From positions 1-64,000 of the forward strand of contig NCHQ01000002.1 in assembly GCA_002281855.1 (NCBI GenBank): a stretch of 64,000 nucleotides of DNA. Reading direction: 5' to 3'. Every line of letters starts with the position of its first letter. Positions within the stretch are counted from its first letter, which is position 1. The translations under genes were made by a program, and so were the position numbers. A model generated the notes under the pieces. The model searched no databases and was not told where the DNA came from. It saw nothing but the letters and a program-made list of their open reading frames with translations. This DNA is from Rhodospirillales bacterium 24-66-33 (GTDB lineage: Bacteria > Pseudomonadota > Alphaproteobacteria > Reyranellales > Reyranellaceae). Positions 49,459 through 58,322 of this stretch are shown here, piece by piece.

Positions 49459-50001
49459 ATGCCGATCGAAAACGAGCGCAAGTTTGTCCTGAACGAGCAG
49501 GCCATCGGTCTGGAAGCGGAACTTGACGCCAGGCAAGGTGTCGCACGCCACCTGTTGCGTCAGGCCTATCTGGATGCCCCGGGCCTTCGCATCCGCTCGC
49601 TCGAGGGCGACGGAAAGACCGACCACGTGTTCACCTACAAGCGCACGATCGACGGCCAGGTCGTCGAGATCGAGACGGGCCTCAGCGCCATCGACTTCGC
49701 GCGGCTGTGGACGCAGCGGAAGGAAACGCTGCTGAAGGTCCGCTACTCGTGGACCCAGGGCCCCTATCACTGGGACGTCGACTTCTTCAAGCGCGACGAC
49801 GGCTCGACCTACTTCGCGATGGCCGAGGTCGAGATGCCGGAGGAACAGAGCGAGCCGCCGCCGCTGCCGGATTTCCTCGCCTCGCATCTCCTGATGATCG
49901 CCCCCGCCCTCGACCCGCGCTTCACGTCGAAGCGCATCGCCGATCCGGTGCACGCCACCAAGCTGCTCGCCGAGATCAGGGCGAACGGCGGGATCGTCTA
50001 G
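49459..50001 (+). CDS. CYTH domain protein
   Basis: 180 residues. The family ExExK signature is ENERK (4-8). Basic and acidic beta-barrel residues alternate through RIRSLEGDGKTDHVFTYKRT (about 48-67, shown as two overlapping parts) and end with the MAEVEMP strand. CYTH proteins bind triphosphates through these charges, acting as triphosphatases or adenylyl cyclases, and a plain triphosphatase is most likely at this length. It is followed at once by an inverted repeat. Confidence 0.85.
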   Translation: MPIENERKFVLNEQAIGLEAELDARQGVARHLLRQAYLDAPGLRIRSLEGDGKTDHVFTYKRTIDGQVVEIETGLSAIDFARLWTQRKETLLKVRYSWTQGPYHWDVDFFKRDDGSTYFAMAEVEMPEEQSEPPPLPDFLASHLLMIAPALDPRFTSKRIADPVHATKLLAEIRANGGIV

Positions 50002-50008
50002 CCTCATT

Positions 50009-50067
50009 GGAGCGCGCCACTCCAGTGGCGCTCATGAGCTTGATGCGCCACTGGAGTGGCGCGCTCC
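50009..50067. repeat. Inverted pair of palindromic GCGCCACT-type repeats
   Basis: Two 23-base arms (50009-50031 and 50045-50067) are perfect reverse complements around a 13-base spacer. The family core is the same as at 35771-35800 and 44619-44697. It sits between the convergent CYTH and ThDP-enzyme genes. Confidence 0.9.
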
Positions 50068-50077
50068 GTTGAGACGT

Positions 50078-51715
50078 TCAGACCTTCCGCGGCCTGTTGC
50101 GCGGCAAGGTGACGAGCGGCCACGGGTCGGGGAACTGGCCGACGGGGCAGTCGATCAGGAGCGGCGCGCCCTTGGCGATGCCGCGGGCGATGGCAGTGCC
50201 CAGCTCGTCCGGCGAGCCGACGCGCACCGCGTCGACGCCGAAGCTTTCGGCCAGCTTCACGAAGTCGGGGTTGCGCAGCTCGGTGGCGATGGTGCGGTTG
50301 TTGAACGACTGTTGCTGGATGCGCCGCACATTGCCGAACGCGCCGTCGCTGAACACGACCGCCACGACGCCGATCCCGTGCTGGGCAGCCGTGGCCATCT
50401 CCATCGCGGTGAACATGAAGCCGCCGTCGCCGCTTATCGATACGACTGCGGTGTCCGGCCTGGCGACCTTGGCCCCGAGCGACGTGGCATAGCCCCAGCC
50501 CAAAGTTCCCTGGTAGCCCGGCGACAGGAAGGTGCGCGGCCCGTAGCTCGGCCAGGCGAAGCGGGCGGCGTAGCCGATCTGGGTCAGCTCATCGACCAGG
50601 ATGCCGTCGTCGGGCAGCGCCTTGCGGATCGCCTCGAGATAGGCGATCTGCGGCGCGAGCGTCTCTTGGATCTTCCTGGTGGCCGCCGCCTTGATCTCCG
50701 CGACATGCGCGGCCCGGCCGCTATGCTTGCGGGCGTGCTTTTCGAGGCGATCGGCCAGCACCTTCAGGGTTGCGGTGGCATCGCCCACGATGCCGATCTC
50801 GGGCTTGCGATGGCGGTCGAGTTCCTCGCTGTCGGCGTCGATGCGGACGATCTTCAGCGTGTCGTCGAGGCCCCAATTCTGCTGCTGCGGCTGCAGGCGC
50901 GTACCGACCGCGAGCACGACGTCGGCCTTGCCCCAGAAGCGGTAGCCGGCCGGCGCGGTGATCGAGAGGCGATGGCGCCCGTCGATCACGCCCTGGCCCA
51001 TGCGGCCGGTCATGACCGGCGCATCGATCAGCTCGGCGATGCGCTGGACGTATTCGCCGGCGCCCTGGGCACCGCCGCCGACCACGATCATGGGATTCTC
51101 GGCACCGCCCAGCAGCTTTGCGGCACGCTCCACGGCATCCTCGTCGACCGGGCAGGGATCGGCAGCCGCCGCCGTGCCGATCAGCTCGACCGGCGCGCGC
51201 CTGGCCCAGGTGTCCATGGCGCATTCCAAAGCAACGGGGCGCCGCCGTCCCGAGAGAAGACGACGGAAGGCCTCGTTCACCAGGCCGGGCGCTGCGCTGG
51301 GCGAGGGGATGTGGTCGGCCCATTTGGTGAGACCGCGCATGATCGCGAGCTGGTCGGGCAGTTCGTGCAGCAGGCCGACGTTGCGGCCGATCATCGACTG
51401 CTGGATCTGGCCCGTCAGCGCCAGCACCGGCGCGTTGACGGCGTAGGCCGTCGCCAGCGCCGCCGTCGTGTTGAGGAAGCCGGGGCCGGGGACGACCACG
51501 TAGGCCGAGGGCTTGCCGGTCGCCATCGCATAGCCCAGCGCCATGTAGGCGCAGGCCTGCTCGTGGCGCGCATGGATCGGCCGGATGGCGTTGGTGCGGT
51601 CGTAGAGCGCGTCGAAGAACGGGTCGTTCTGGACGCCGGGAAGACAGAACAGGGTGTCGATGCCGTTCACTTCCAGCATCGACAGGACGGTCTGGGCGGT
51701 GTTGAGGGTCTGCAT
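50078..51715 (-). CDS. Thiamine-diphosphate-dependent enzyme (acetolactate-synthase-like)
   Basis: 545 residues in the PYR-centre-PP order of the decarboxylase/ALS family. The PYR-domain glutamate is in ARHEQACAYMA (about 49-59) and the central FAD/nucleotide-type domain is about 190-340. The ThDP motif starts at GDGGFMF and ends at SDGAFGN (about 435-467). No small subunit is adjacent, so a catabolic decarboxylase or carboligase is more likely than biosynthetic acetolactate synthase. The next gene on the same strand is a Bug receptor 34 bases upstream. Confidence 0.86.
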   Translation of the reverse strand: MQTLNTAQTVLSMLEVNGIDTLFCLPGVQNDPFFDALYDRTNAIRPIHARHEQACAYMALGYAMATGKPSAYVVVPGPGFLNTTAALATAYAVNAPVLALTGQIQQSMIGRNVGLLHELPDQLAIMRGLTKWADHIPSPSAAPGLVNEAFRRLLSGRRRPVALECAMDTWARRAPVELIGTAAAADPCPVDEDAVERAAKLLGGAENPMIVVGGGAQGAGEYVQRIAELIDAPVMTGRMGQGVIDGRHRLSITAPAGYRFWGKADVVLAVGTRLQPQQQNWGLDDTLKIVRIDADSEELDRHRKPEIGIVGDATATLKVLADRLEKHARKHSGRAAHVAEIKAAATRKIQETLAPQIAYLEAIRKALPDDGILVDELTQIGYAARFAWPSYGPRTFLSPGYQGTLGWGYATSLGAKVARPDTAVVSISGDGGFMFTAMEMATAAQHGIGVVAVVFSDGAFGNVRRIQQQSFNNRTIATELRNPDFVKLAESFGVDAVRVGSPDELGTAIARGIAKGAPLLIDCPVGQFPDPWPLVTLPRNRPRKV

Positions 51716-51749
51716 GCCTGCAGTCTACACGCCTACCGGTTCGTGCGCG

Positions 51750-52742
51750 CTAGTCGACGCGCGCGCCTGAGGCCTTGATGATCGGCGCGAGACGGGCTTC
51801 CTCGGCATCGCGGAAGGCTACGGTGTCGGCCGGCGAACGCCAGATGGCGATCGAGGCCTGCTCGAGGAACTTCGCCTTGATGTCCTCGCTCTCCAGCGCC
51901 TTCTTCGACAGTTCGGAAAGGCGCGCGACGACGCCGGGCGGCAGCTTCGCGGGTCCGGTGAGGGTGGTCCAAGAGCTGATGTCGAAGCCCGGCAGGGTCT
52001 CGGCGATGGCCGGCACGTCGGGCACGACGGGGCTGCGCTTCGCCGAGGTGACGCCGAGCGCCCGCACCTTGCCGGGGCGCGACTGGGCCAGTGCGCCGGG
52101 GATGTTGTCGAAGATCATCTGGATCTGCCCGGCCAGCAGGTCCTGCATCGCCGGCGCGGCGCCGCGATAGGGGACATGGACCATGTCGACCTTGGCCATG
52201 ATCTTGAACAGCTCGCCGCAGAGATGGAGCGTCGTGCCCGAGCCGGCGGAACCGTAGGAATATTTGCCGGGGTTCTTGCGCAGCAGCTCGATCAGCTCTG
52301 CCACCGTCTTCACCGGCAGGTCGAGATTGACCACCAGCATGTTGGGCAGCTGCCACATCGTCGAGATGAACGTGAAGTCGGTCTTGGCGTTGAACGGCAG
52401 CTTGGCATAGAGGGTGGGCGAGATGGCGTGGCTGGCGATGCCGCCGAGGCCCAGCGTGTAGCCGTCGGGCGGCGACTGGGCGAGTGCATCCATGCCGACG
52501 TTGCCGCCGGAGCCGCCCTTGTTCTCGACGATCCACTGCTGGCCGCTGAGCTCGGTCATTTTGGCGCAAAAGATGCGCGACAGCGTGTCGGTGGCGCCGC
52601 CGGCCGGATACGGATTGATGTAGCGCACCGACTTGTTGGGATAGGTGCCCTGGGCCGAGACGATTGCCGGGGCGGCGAGGGTTGCTGCGGCGAGTCCGCC
52701 CACGAGGGTACGGCGCCCGATCGGACGCATCTTGAGTGTCAT
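51750..52742 (-). CDS. Bug-family tripartite tricarboxylate transporter receptor
   Basis: 330 residues from the ATG at 52742, with GGGAGG 9 bases upstream. A twin-arginine-containing signal (MRPIGRRTLVGGLAAATLAA; mature from about 30) is followed by the Bug signature VRYINPYPAGGATDTLSRI and the substrate-loop region GSAGSGTTLH. It binds a carboxylate in the periplasm for a TctAB-type carrier, which is not in the window (orphan receptor). It precedes the ThDP enzyme on the same strand and may share its regulation. Confidence 0.88.
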   Translation of the reverse strand: MTLKMRPIGRRTLVGGLAAATLAAPAIVSAQGTYPNKSVRYINPYPAGGATDTLSRIFCAKMTELSGQQWIVENKGGSGGNVGMDALAQSPPDGYTLGLGGIASHAISPTLYAKLPFNAKTDFTFISTMWQLPNMLVVNLDLPVKTVAELIELLRKNPGKYSYGSAGSGTTLHLCGELFKIMAKVDMVHVPYRGAAPAMQDLLAGQIQMIFDNIPGALAQSRPGKVRALGVTSAKRSPVVPDVPAIAETLPGFDISSWTTLTGPAKLPPGVVARLSELSKKALESEDIKAKFLEQASIAIWRSPADTVAFRDAEEARLAPIIKASGARVD

Positions 52743-52834
52743 TGTTTGTTTCCTCCCTTTTGACGCAGCGAGGGTGCCAAAAAACACGATCCCCGTCGAT
52801 GGGGCAGCCTTGAAACCGCCACCCGAATGAAACA

Positions 52835-52856
52835 AAAGTCCCCCATCTGGGACTTT
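52835..52856. promoter_or_regulatory. Dyad between Bug receptor and TPR gene
   Basis: AAAGTCCC (52835-52842) and GGGACTTT (52849-52856) form a perfect 8-bp dyad around CCATCT. On the minus strand it is followed by TTGTTTC. It lies in the 169-base divergent gap and could be an operator or a weak terminator. Confidence 0.45.
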
Positions 52857-52911
52857 CGCCTGTCGGGTGCGAAATGGCTTTGGGAGCCGTGGCACTTCAT
52901 GAGGAACGGTC

Positions 52912-55479
52912 ATGTGGGGTTTTGAGCGTGAGGATGCGGTGCGCCTCGTCGCATGTGGCGCCGTCGTCGCGGCTTTGTGCGCCGTCGTCGTGACTCCGGC
53001 GGCGGCCCAGCCGAAGCCTGCGGGCCCGTCGCCACCGAAGACCTCTCCACAAGCCCAGCCTCCGCAGTCGCCGGCAGCGAAGAAGCCCGGGGAGCCCTCG
53101 GAAGCGGATGTCTGCTACGGCGTGACGGGCGCCGACGCTCCGGCGAAGGTCGCCGCGTGCACGGTGGTCATCGACAAGGGGCTGTTGAGGGGCGGTCCCC
53201 TGGCGCTCGCCTACCTCCACCGCGGCCTATCGATGAGCGGTCCGGACACCGACAAGCGTTCCAAGGCGGACTTCCGGACGGCGATCCGGATGTACAACGA
53301 CGCCATAATGGCGCAGCCGCTCAACCCGCACCTCTATATGCAGCGCGGTGTCGTCTACCAGACGATCGGCGAGGCCGACCGCGCCATTATCGACTACAGC
53401 GATGCGATCCGGTTGGCGCCGCGCGAGACTCTGCCGCTGATCAATCGTGGGGTCGTCCTCTATCTGCGCAAGGACAACAACGAGGGCGCGATCGCCGACT
53501 TCAACGCGGCGCTCAAGATCAATCCGAAGGAGATCAGCGCCTGGACGAACCGAGGCATCGTCTACCGCCGCAAGGGCGACCTGAACCGGGCGATCGCCGA
53601 CTTCACGACCGCGATCAAGCTCCTGCCGGACAAGATCGAGCCTGTGTCGTTCTCGATGGTGCACGACACCATCACCAGCCAGCTCGACAGGTCTCCGCAG
53701 CAGGAGGTCAACCGCATTGCGTTGCAGGCTGCCTTTGCCTACCTTCAGCGCGGCCTCGCCTGGTACGACAAGAGCGATTACGACAAGTCGATCGCCGACT
53801 TCTCCGAGTCGATCCGCCTCAATCCGCGCGACCCGGCGCCCTATGTGGGGCGCGGCGCGTCGTACATGTACAAGAACGACGTGAAGCAGGGGATCGCTGA
53901 CTTCAGCGAGAGCATAAAGCTGAAGCCCGGCCAGGCTTTTGCCCACATGCAGCGCGGCATCGCCTATCATCGCATCGGCGATTCGGACAAGGCGCTCGAG
54001 GACTACACGATCGCGCACGAGCTGACGCCGAAGGATCCGGGTCCGCTCGTCAACCGCGGCATCCTCTACTATACGAAAAAGGGCAAGTTCGAGGAGGCGG
54101 TCGCGGACTTCGACCGGGCCCTCAAGCTGAACCCCAAGGAGATCAACGCCCTCATCAACCGGGGCGTCACCTGGCGTCAGCGGAACGATCCCGATCGTGC
54201 CATCGTCGACTTCAACACTGCGGTGCGGCTGGGCCGCCAGACGGCCAACATCCTGAAGCTCACGCAGAAGGACCAGGACGGGAAGCGGGACCCGGCCACG
54301 GCGCAGATCGCCGACCAGGTGGCCAATGCCTACTACCAGCGCGGCATGGCCCTGATCGACAAGCAGGAATACGAGGCCGCAGTGAAGGACTTCGAGTCTG
54401 CGCTGGAGATCAACGAGAAGGAGCCGCGCGCCTATCTCGGCCGCGGCGCGGCCTACCTGAAGATGGACAAGGCGAAGGAGGCCGTCGCCGACCTCGACCA
54501 CGCGATCAAGCTCGCGCCCGGCATGGCGTTTGCCTTCTTCGAGCGGGGCGCCGCCTACCATCGCATCGACGACTACGACCACGCGATCGCCGACTATACG
54601 TCTTCGATCGCGCTCGATCCGAAGGAGCCACTGGCCTACATCAACCGCGGCATGGCGGAGATCTTCAAGGACCGGCCCGATGCCGCAATTGCCGATTTCG
54701 ATGCGGCACTCCTCATCAGCCCCGATGACATCAATGCGCTCATCCAGCGCGGTTTCGCCTACGGTCTCAAGAAAGATTATCCGCGGGCATTCGCCGACAT
54801 CAACGATGCGCTGCGCTTGTCGCCGGGCAATCCGACGGCGCTGTATTATCGCGCGCAGGTTCTTGCCTTCCGCGGCGATATCGTCCGCGCGATCGAGGAC
54901 TATTCCCAGGCGCTGCGCGTCGACGTGAAGAATCCGCGTATCTACGCCAGCCGCGCCAACCTCTACAGCAGCATCGGCGAGTACGAGAAGGCGATCGAGG
55001 ACCTGAACAGCGCGATCCGCCTGCGGCCGCGCGACGCCAATCTGTTCCTCAATCGTGGTATCGCCTTCTTCAACAAGGGCGACTACGTCAGGGCCGTTTC
55101 CGACTACGACGAGACGCTGAAGCTCGACCCTAAGATGACGCCGGCGCTGAACAACCGGTGCCTGACGCGGGCGGTGATGGGCGCCAGCCTCGACGAGGCG
55201 CTTGCCGACTGCAACGAGGTCCTCCGGCAGGTCCCGAACGACCCCTATGCCCATGACAATATCGGGCTGATCTATCTCAAGCGGAAGCAGTACGACAAGG
55301 CGATCGCTCAATACGACGCTTCACTCGAGGTGGATCCCCAGCGACCCCGAGCGCTCTACGGACGCGGCCTCGCAAAGTCGCGAAAGGGTGAGCGGCCGGC
55401 CGGCATTGATGACATGTCGACGGCAAGCGGCATCCAGCCCAGCATCTCCAATGAGTTCACCAAGTATGGCGTGAACTGA
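52912..55479 (+). CDS. Large TPR-repeat protein, exported
   Basis: 855 residues. An N-terminal hydrophobic segment (about 10-33, VAALCAVVVTPAAAQ) acts as a signal peptide and is followed by a Pro/Ala-rich linker to about 62. The remainder is about nineteen TPR-like units with the recurring pattern of A-x-x-x-R-G (first helix) and D-x-x-x-A-I-x-D-Y/F. It is a long superhelical scaffold for protein binding in the periplasm or at the surface, with no catalytic domain. It is followed 145 bases later by a small membrane-protein gene. Confidence 0.88.
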   Translation: MWGFEREDAVRLVACGAVVAALCAVVVTPAAAQPKPAGPSPPKTSPQAQPPQSPAAKKPGEPSEADVCYGVTGADAPAKVAACTVVIDKGLLRGGPLALAYLHRGLSMSGPDTDKRSKADFRTAIRMYNDAIMAQPLNPHLYMQRGVVYQTIGEADRAIIDYSDAIRLAPRETLPLINRGVVLYLRKDNNEGAIADFNAALKINPKEISAWTNRGIVYRRKGDLNRAIADFTTAIKLLPDKIEPVSFSMVHDTITSQLDRSPQQEVNRIALQAAFAYLQRGLAWYDKSDYDKSIADFSESIRLNPRDPAPYVGRGASYMYKNDVKQGIADFSESIKLKPGQAFAHMQRGIAYHRIGDSDKALEDYTIAHELTPKDPGPLVNRGILYYTKKGKFEEAVADFDRALKLNPKEINALINRGVTWRQRNDPDRAIVDFNTAVRLGRQTANILKLTQKDQDGKRDPATAQIADQVANAYYQRGMALIDKQEYEAAVKDFESALEINEKEPRAYLGRGAAYLKMDKAKEAVADLDHAIKLAPGMAFAFFERGAAYHRIDDYDHAIADYTSSIALDPKEPLAYINRGMAEIFKDRPDAAIADFDAALLISPDDINALIQRGFAYGLKKDYPRAFADINDALRLSPGNPTALYYRAQVLAFRGDIVRAIEDYSQALRVDVKNPRIYASRANLYSSIGEYEKAIEDLNSAIRLRPRDANLFLNRGIAFFNKGDYVRAVSDYDETLKLDPKMTPALNNRCLTRAVMGASLDEALADCNEVLRQVPNDPYAHDNIGLIYLKRKQYDKAIAQYDASLEVDPQRPRALYGRGLAKSRKGERPAGIDDMSTASGIQPSISNEFTKYGVN

Positions 55480-55624
55480 ACCCGGCGGGGCGGCCGAGCG
55501 GCAGCGCTTCCACGTGCCTTGGAGCACTCTCGACACGCGTTGGACCTGTCCTCGGTTCGGCCCTATGTAGGAATCTGGGGTAACGCATCTGCGAGCGCTC
55601 TCAATTCTGAAGGGGGATAACGAC

Positions 55625-55786
55625 ATGTTCTTCAACGACTACATCGCTTCAACCGACCTCATCGCCATTGCCCTCGTGGTCATCTTCGGCGTGCTCGGGC
55701 TGGTGCGGCGCCAGCGCGTCTGGCTGATCGCGGCGACGATCGTGCTGGTGATCTGGGCCGTGATCCGTTTCATCCGTCCGTTCTGA
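55625..55786 (+). CDS. 53-residue small membrane protein
   Basis: The ATG at 55625 is preceded by AAGGGGGA. The product starts MFFNDYIASTDLIAIAL and has two hydrophobic helices (about 10-27 and 31-46), separated by a basic turn (RRQR), with a basic tail ending in RPF. Codon use is like that of neighbouring genes, with G/C third positions. No family is recognised. Small size is a reason for missing it in standard gene lists. It stands between the TPR gene and the convergent RTX protease gene. Confidence 0.65.
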   Translation: MFFNDYIASTDLIAIALVVIFGVLGLVRRQRVWLIAATIVLVIWAVIRFIRPF

Positions 55787-55910
55787 CGCTCGGGCGACGG
55801 CCCAACGGTGTAGCTGGCGGTCGGCAAGCAGCAACGATTGGCCATCGGCGGCGGTCGTTGGCACGAGCGGCGCCGATGCCGGGCCCTCCGTAGTGGTGGG
55901 AGGCCTTTGC

Positions 55911-58145
55911 CTACACCACGAACAGCCCGTCGGTGTCGGTCTGGATGGATATGACGAGGTCCTGGAAGTCGTTGTCGCCCCAAGTCGACGGGAGATCCTC
56001 GAAGCCGAGCGACATTTCCAGTCCACCCTGTGAGGTTCCCGAGAGAACCTGGACCATGTCGCCCGGATTGAGTGTCGAGAAGGTGTGGAAGATCACGGCG
56101 CCGTCCAGCGAGCCGCGCGAGTCGCTGAACAGGATCGGCGGCAGGCCGGCATCGAGCGTGGCCGGATCGTCCGAGCCCGGGGCGCGGAAGGAGAGGTCGT
56201 CCGGCAGGCCACCCAGCCGGTTGTAGCCGTCCTGGATCAGGAAGAAGCCAAGCCGCGTATCGGCGTCCGGCGTGAGCTCGACGGTGCGGGCACCCATCGC
56301 CACGTTGAGCGTGTTGGCGAAGAGGATATGGACGTCGCCCAGCACGCCGCCGGCCTCGACTTCATAGTAACCAAAGGAGTTCGCGTAGGTCGAGATGGCC
56401 GACTTGAAGTCGAGCGTGAAGGTCACCAAGCCGTCGCCCTCGAGATAGGCATCACTGGCGATGCCGTTGATGAACGAGGAGGCGACCCGCACGCCCTCCT
56501 GCAGGGCGGGCAGGAAGTTCACGTAGGTGATCGTCGTGTGGGCGTCGACGCCCATGCCGCGCGCCGCCGCGATGAAGTCGCCGCCCTCGAAGTAGCCGCC
56601 AAGGTTTACCGAGTTCGACCCGGCGGTGAGGGTGGCATTGGTGAAGTCGTCGTTATACTCGATGCCGAGGCTCGAGCGGCCTACGAGCGAGCGCAACACA
56701 TCGACGGAGTGCCCGGCGCCGAAGCCGCTGACCACGTCCCGTGCGATGTCCGTCCAGGTGTCCCGCAACGTATCGATCCCGTCGCCGAATTCGATGAAAT
56801 CGCCGGCGGCGCCGCCCTGCAGGATGTTGACGCCGAGGCCGCCCCGCAGCTGGTCGACGCCGGCCCCGCCCAGCAGCAGGTCATTTCCGTCGCCGCCGTC
56901 GAGGAAGTCGCTGCCGTTGCCGCCGATCAGTGTGTCGTTCCCGGCTTCGCCCTGGAGGTAGTCGTTCCCGTCATTGCCGTTGAGCTCGTTGTCCAGCACG
57001 TTGCCGACGATCGTGTCGTTGCCGCGGCCGGCGATCAGGTTGCTGATCAGCGAGCGCGTATCGTCGCCGTACTGGAGGGCATTGTAGACGTTGCCCTGGG
57101 CGATGAAGCCTGCCGGAGCCGGAAGTGCGAGGGCGCCGTTCAGGTCCGCGAGCTGCTCGCGTGAGAAGGTGAGCCAGCGGCCCGGGCGCAGGTCGTCATG
57201 CTGATCCTCGTCGAAGTTGCTGAGGTCGTAGGTTGAAAGCGCGCCCTGCGTCCACACGGTCGAAAAGATCTTGTGGGTCGCTGTCACGCCCGTATTCGGC
57301 GCCACGGTGCCGTTGATGTACTGCTGCCCGGTCGTCTCGTCCCAGGTATAGGCGGACGTCGTGCCGACTCTGTCGAAGTTCGCGCCGTAATAGGCCTGTA
57401 GCGCCGCGATATCGTACATCATGTAGCTCTGCGGCGAGGAGCCCAGGTGAGCCTCGGTCGCCGTGCTGGTATTGGCGCCGAAATAGCTCGCGTAGGTCAT
57501 GACGGAGAATTCGTTGTCGTTCTGGTTCGCCGCCAGAGCGCCGTTGTACGTCGAGTCGTGACCATGCTTCAGACCCAGCGCATGCCCCATCTCGTGCATG
57601 ATGGTGTTGAAATGGTCGGTCCCATAGAAATCCGCCGGCGGCCGGCCATTGGTGCTCAGCCAGTTGTCGCCGGATTCACGGGCGTCCTGGGGTGAGTAGG
57701 GGCCGGGGTTGGCGGGAAAGGCCGCTTGCGAACTGCCGTCGGTGAGTCCGGAGAAGCGCAACGTCGCATCGACGGCCGACGGTGAGACGGCCTCCTCGAA
57801 TTTCAGTTTCGTGTACGATGCGACGAGGTTCATCGCGGCGAGGGCCGCGGCCTCCTGCTCGTCGCTGACTTCCTCGAACTTTTCGAGCAGCTTGGTGTCC
57901 GGATAGCCACCCGGAACGCCTTCGGTGAAATCTGTCACGTCGGTCGGGAACGCATACTTGATGACGGTCGCCGCCGTGGTGCCGCCCAGGGTGGTGACCC
58001 AGTGATAATCCAACAGCAGGGAGCGGACGTTGGGATCTTCGGTCCCGCTCGAGTCGAACGCCGCGCCGAACAGGCCGCCCTTGGGGGTCGTCAGGTCGCT
58101 CGGCGGCGTGTCGTTGTCCGGACCGTCATCGGGTGCGCTGGCCAT
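55911..58145 (-). CDS. Serralysin-like M10 metalloprotease with RTX repeats and DUF4114
   Basis: 744 residues from the ATG at 58145; no Sec signal, as for type I secretion. Zinc motif HEMGHALGLKHG (184-195) with the Met-turn SVMTYAS (214-220). RTX nonapeptide repeats occupy about 373-440 (GGAGND/GGDGND type). The region 450-640 carries weaker beta repeats, and a C-terminal DUF4114 domain lies at about 640-740 (DNDFQDLVIS end). It would be exported by an ABC/TolC-type system and folded by calcium outside. No type I ABC or MFP gene is in the window. The start has a modest AGGGAG sequence. Confidence 0.86.
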   Translation of the reverse strand: MASAPDDGPDNDTPPSDLTTPKGGLFGAAFDSSGTEDPNVRSLLLDYHWVTTLGGTTAATVIKYAFPTDVTDFTEGVPGGYPDTKLLEKFEEVSDEQEAAALAAMNLVASYTKLKFEEAVSPSAVDATLRFSGLTDGSSQAAFPANPGPYSPQDARESGDNWLSTNGRPPADFYGTDHFNTIMHEMGHALGLKHGHDSTYNGALAANQNDNEFSVMTYASYFGANTSTATEAHLGSSPQSYMMYDIAALQAYYGANFDRVGTTSAYTWDETTGQQYINGTVAPNTGVTATHKIFSTVWTQGALSTYDLSNFDEDQHDDLRPGRWLTFSREQLADLNGALALPAPAGFIAQGNVYNALQYGDDTRSLISNLIAGRGNDTIVGNVLDNELNGNDGNDYLQGEAGNDTLIGGNGSDFLDGGDGNDLLLGGAGVDQLRGGLGVNILQGGAAGDFIEFGDGIDTLRDTWTDIARDVVSGFGAGHSVDVLRSLVGRSSLGIEYNDDFTNATLTAGSNSVNLGGYFEGGDFIAAARGMGVDAHTTITYVNFLPALQEGVRVASSFINGIASDAYLEGDGLVTFTLDFKSAISTYANSFGYYEVEAGGVLGDVHILFANTLNVAMGARTVELTPDADTRLGFFLIQDGYNRLGGLPDDLSFRAPGSDDPATLDAGLPPILFSDSRGSLDGAVIFHTFSTLNPGDMVQVLSGTSQGGLEMSLGFEDLPSTWGDNDFQDLVISIQTDTDGLFVV

Positions 58146-58322
58146 GTCGAGGGACTCCCTAGTCAACCGTCTGCGTTGACTGATCTTATGGCCAACGACG
58201 TTGGCGCCGGGCAACATCGGCGATGGTTGGGAACCTTACCGTCGCTGGCGTTCAGGCGCCTGCAATCTCGCGTTGCAGAATATCGCCCGAAACTTTCAGG
58301 CCTTCGTCGCAACGCTCTCGCC

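Noticed and set aside
53227..55311. 694-codon minus-strand frame within the TPR gene
   Set aside because: Its repetitive composition mirrors the TPR repeats on the other strand; there is no start signal.
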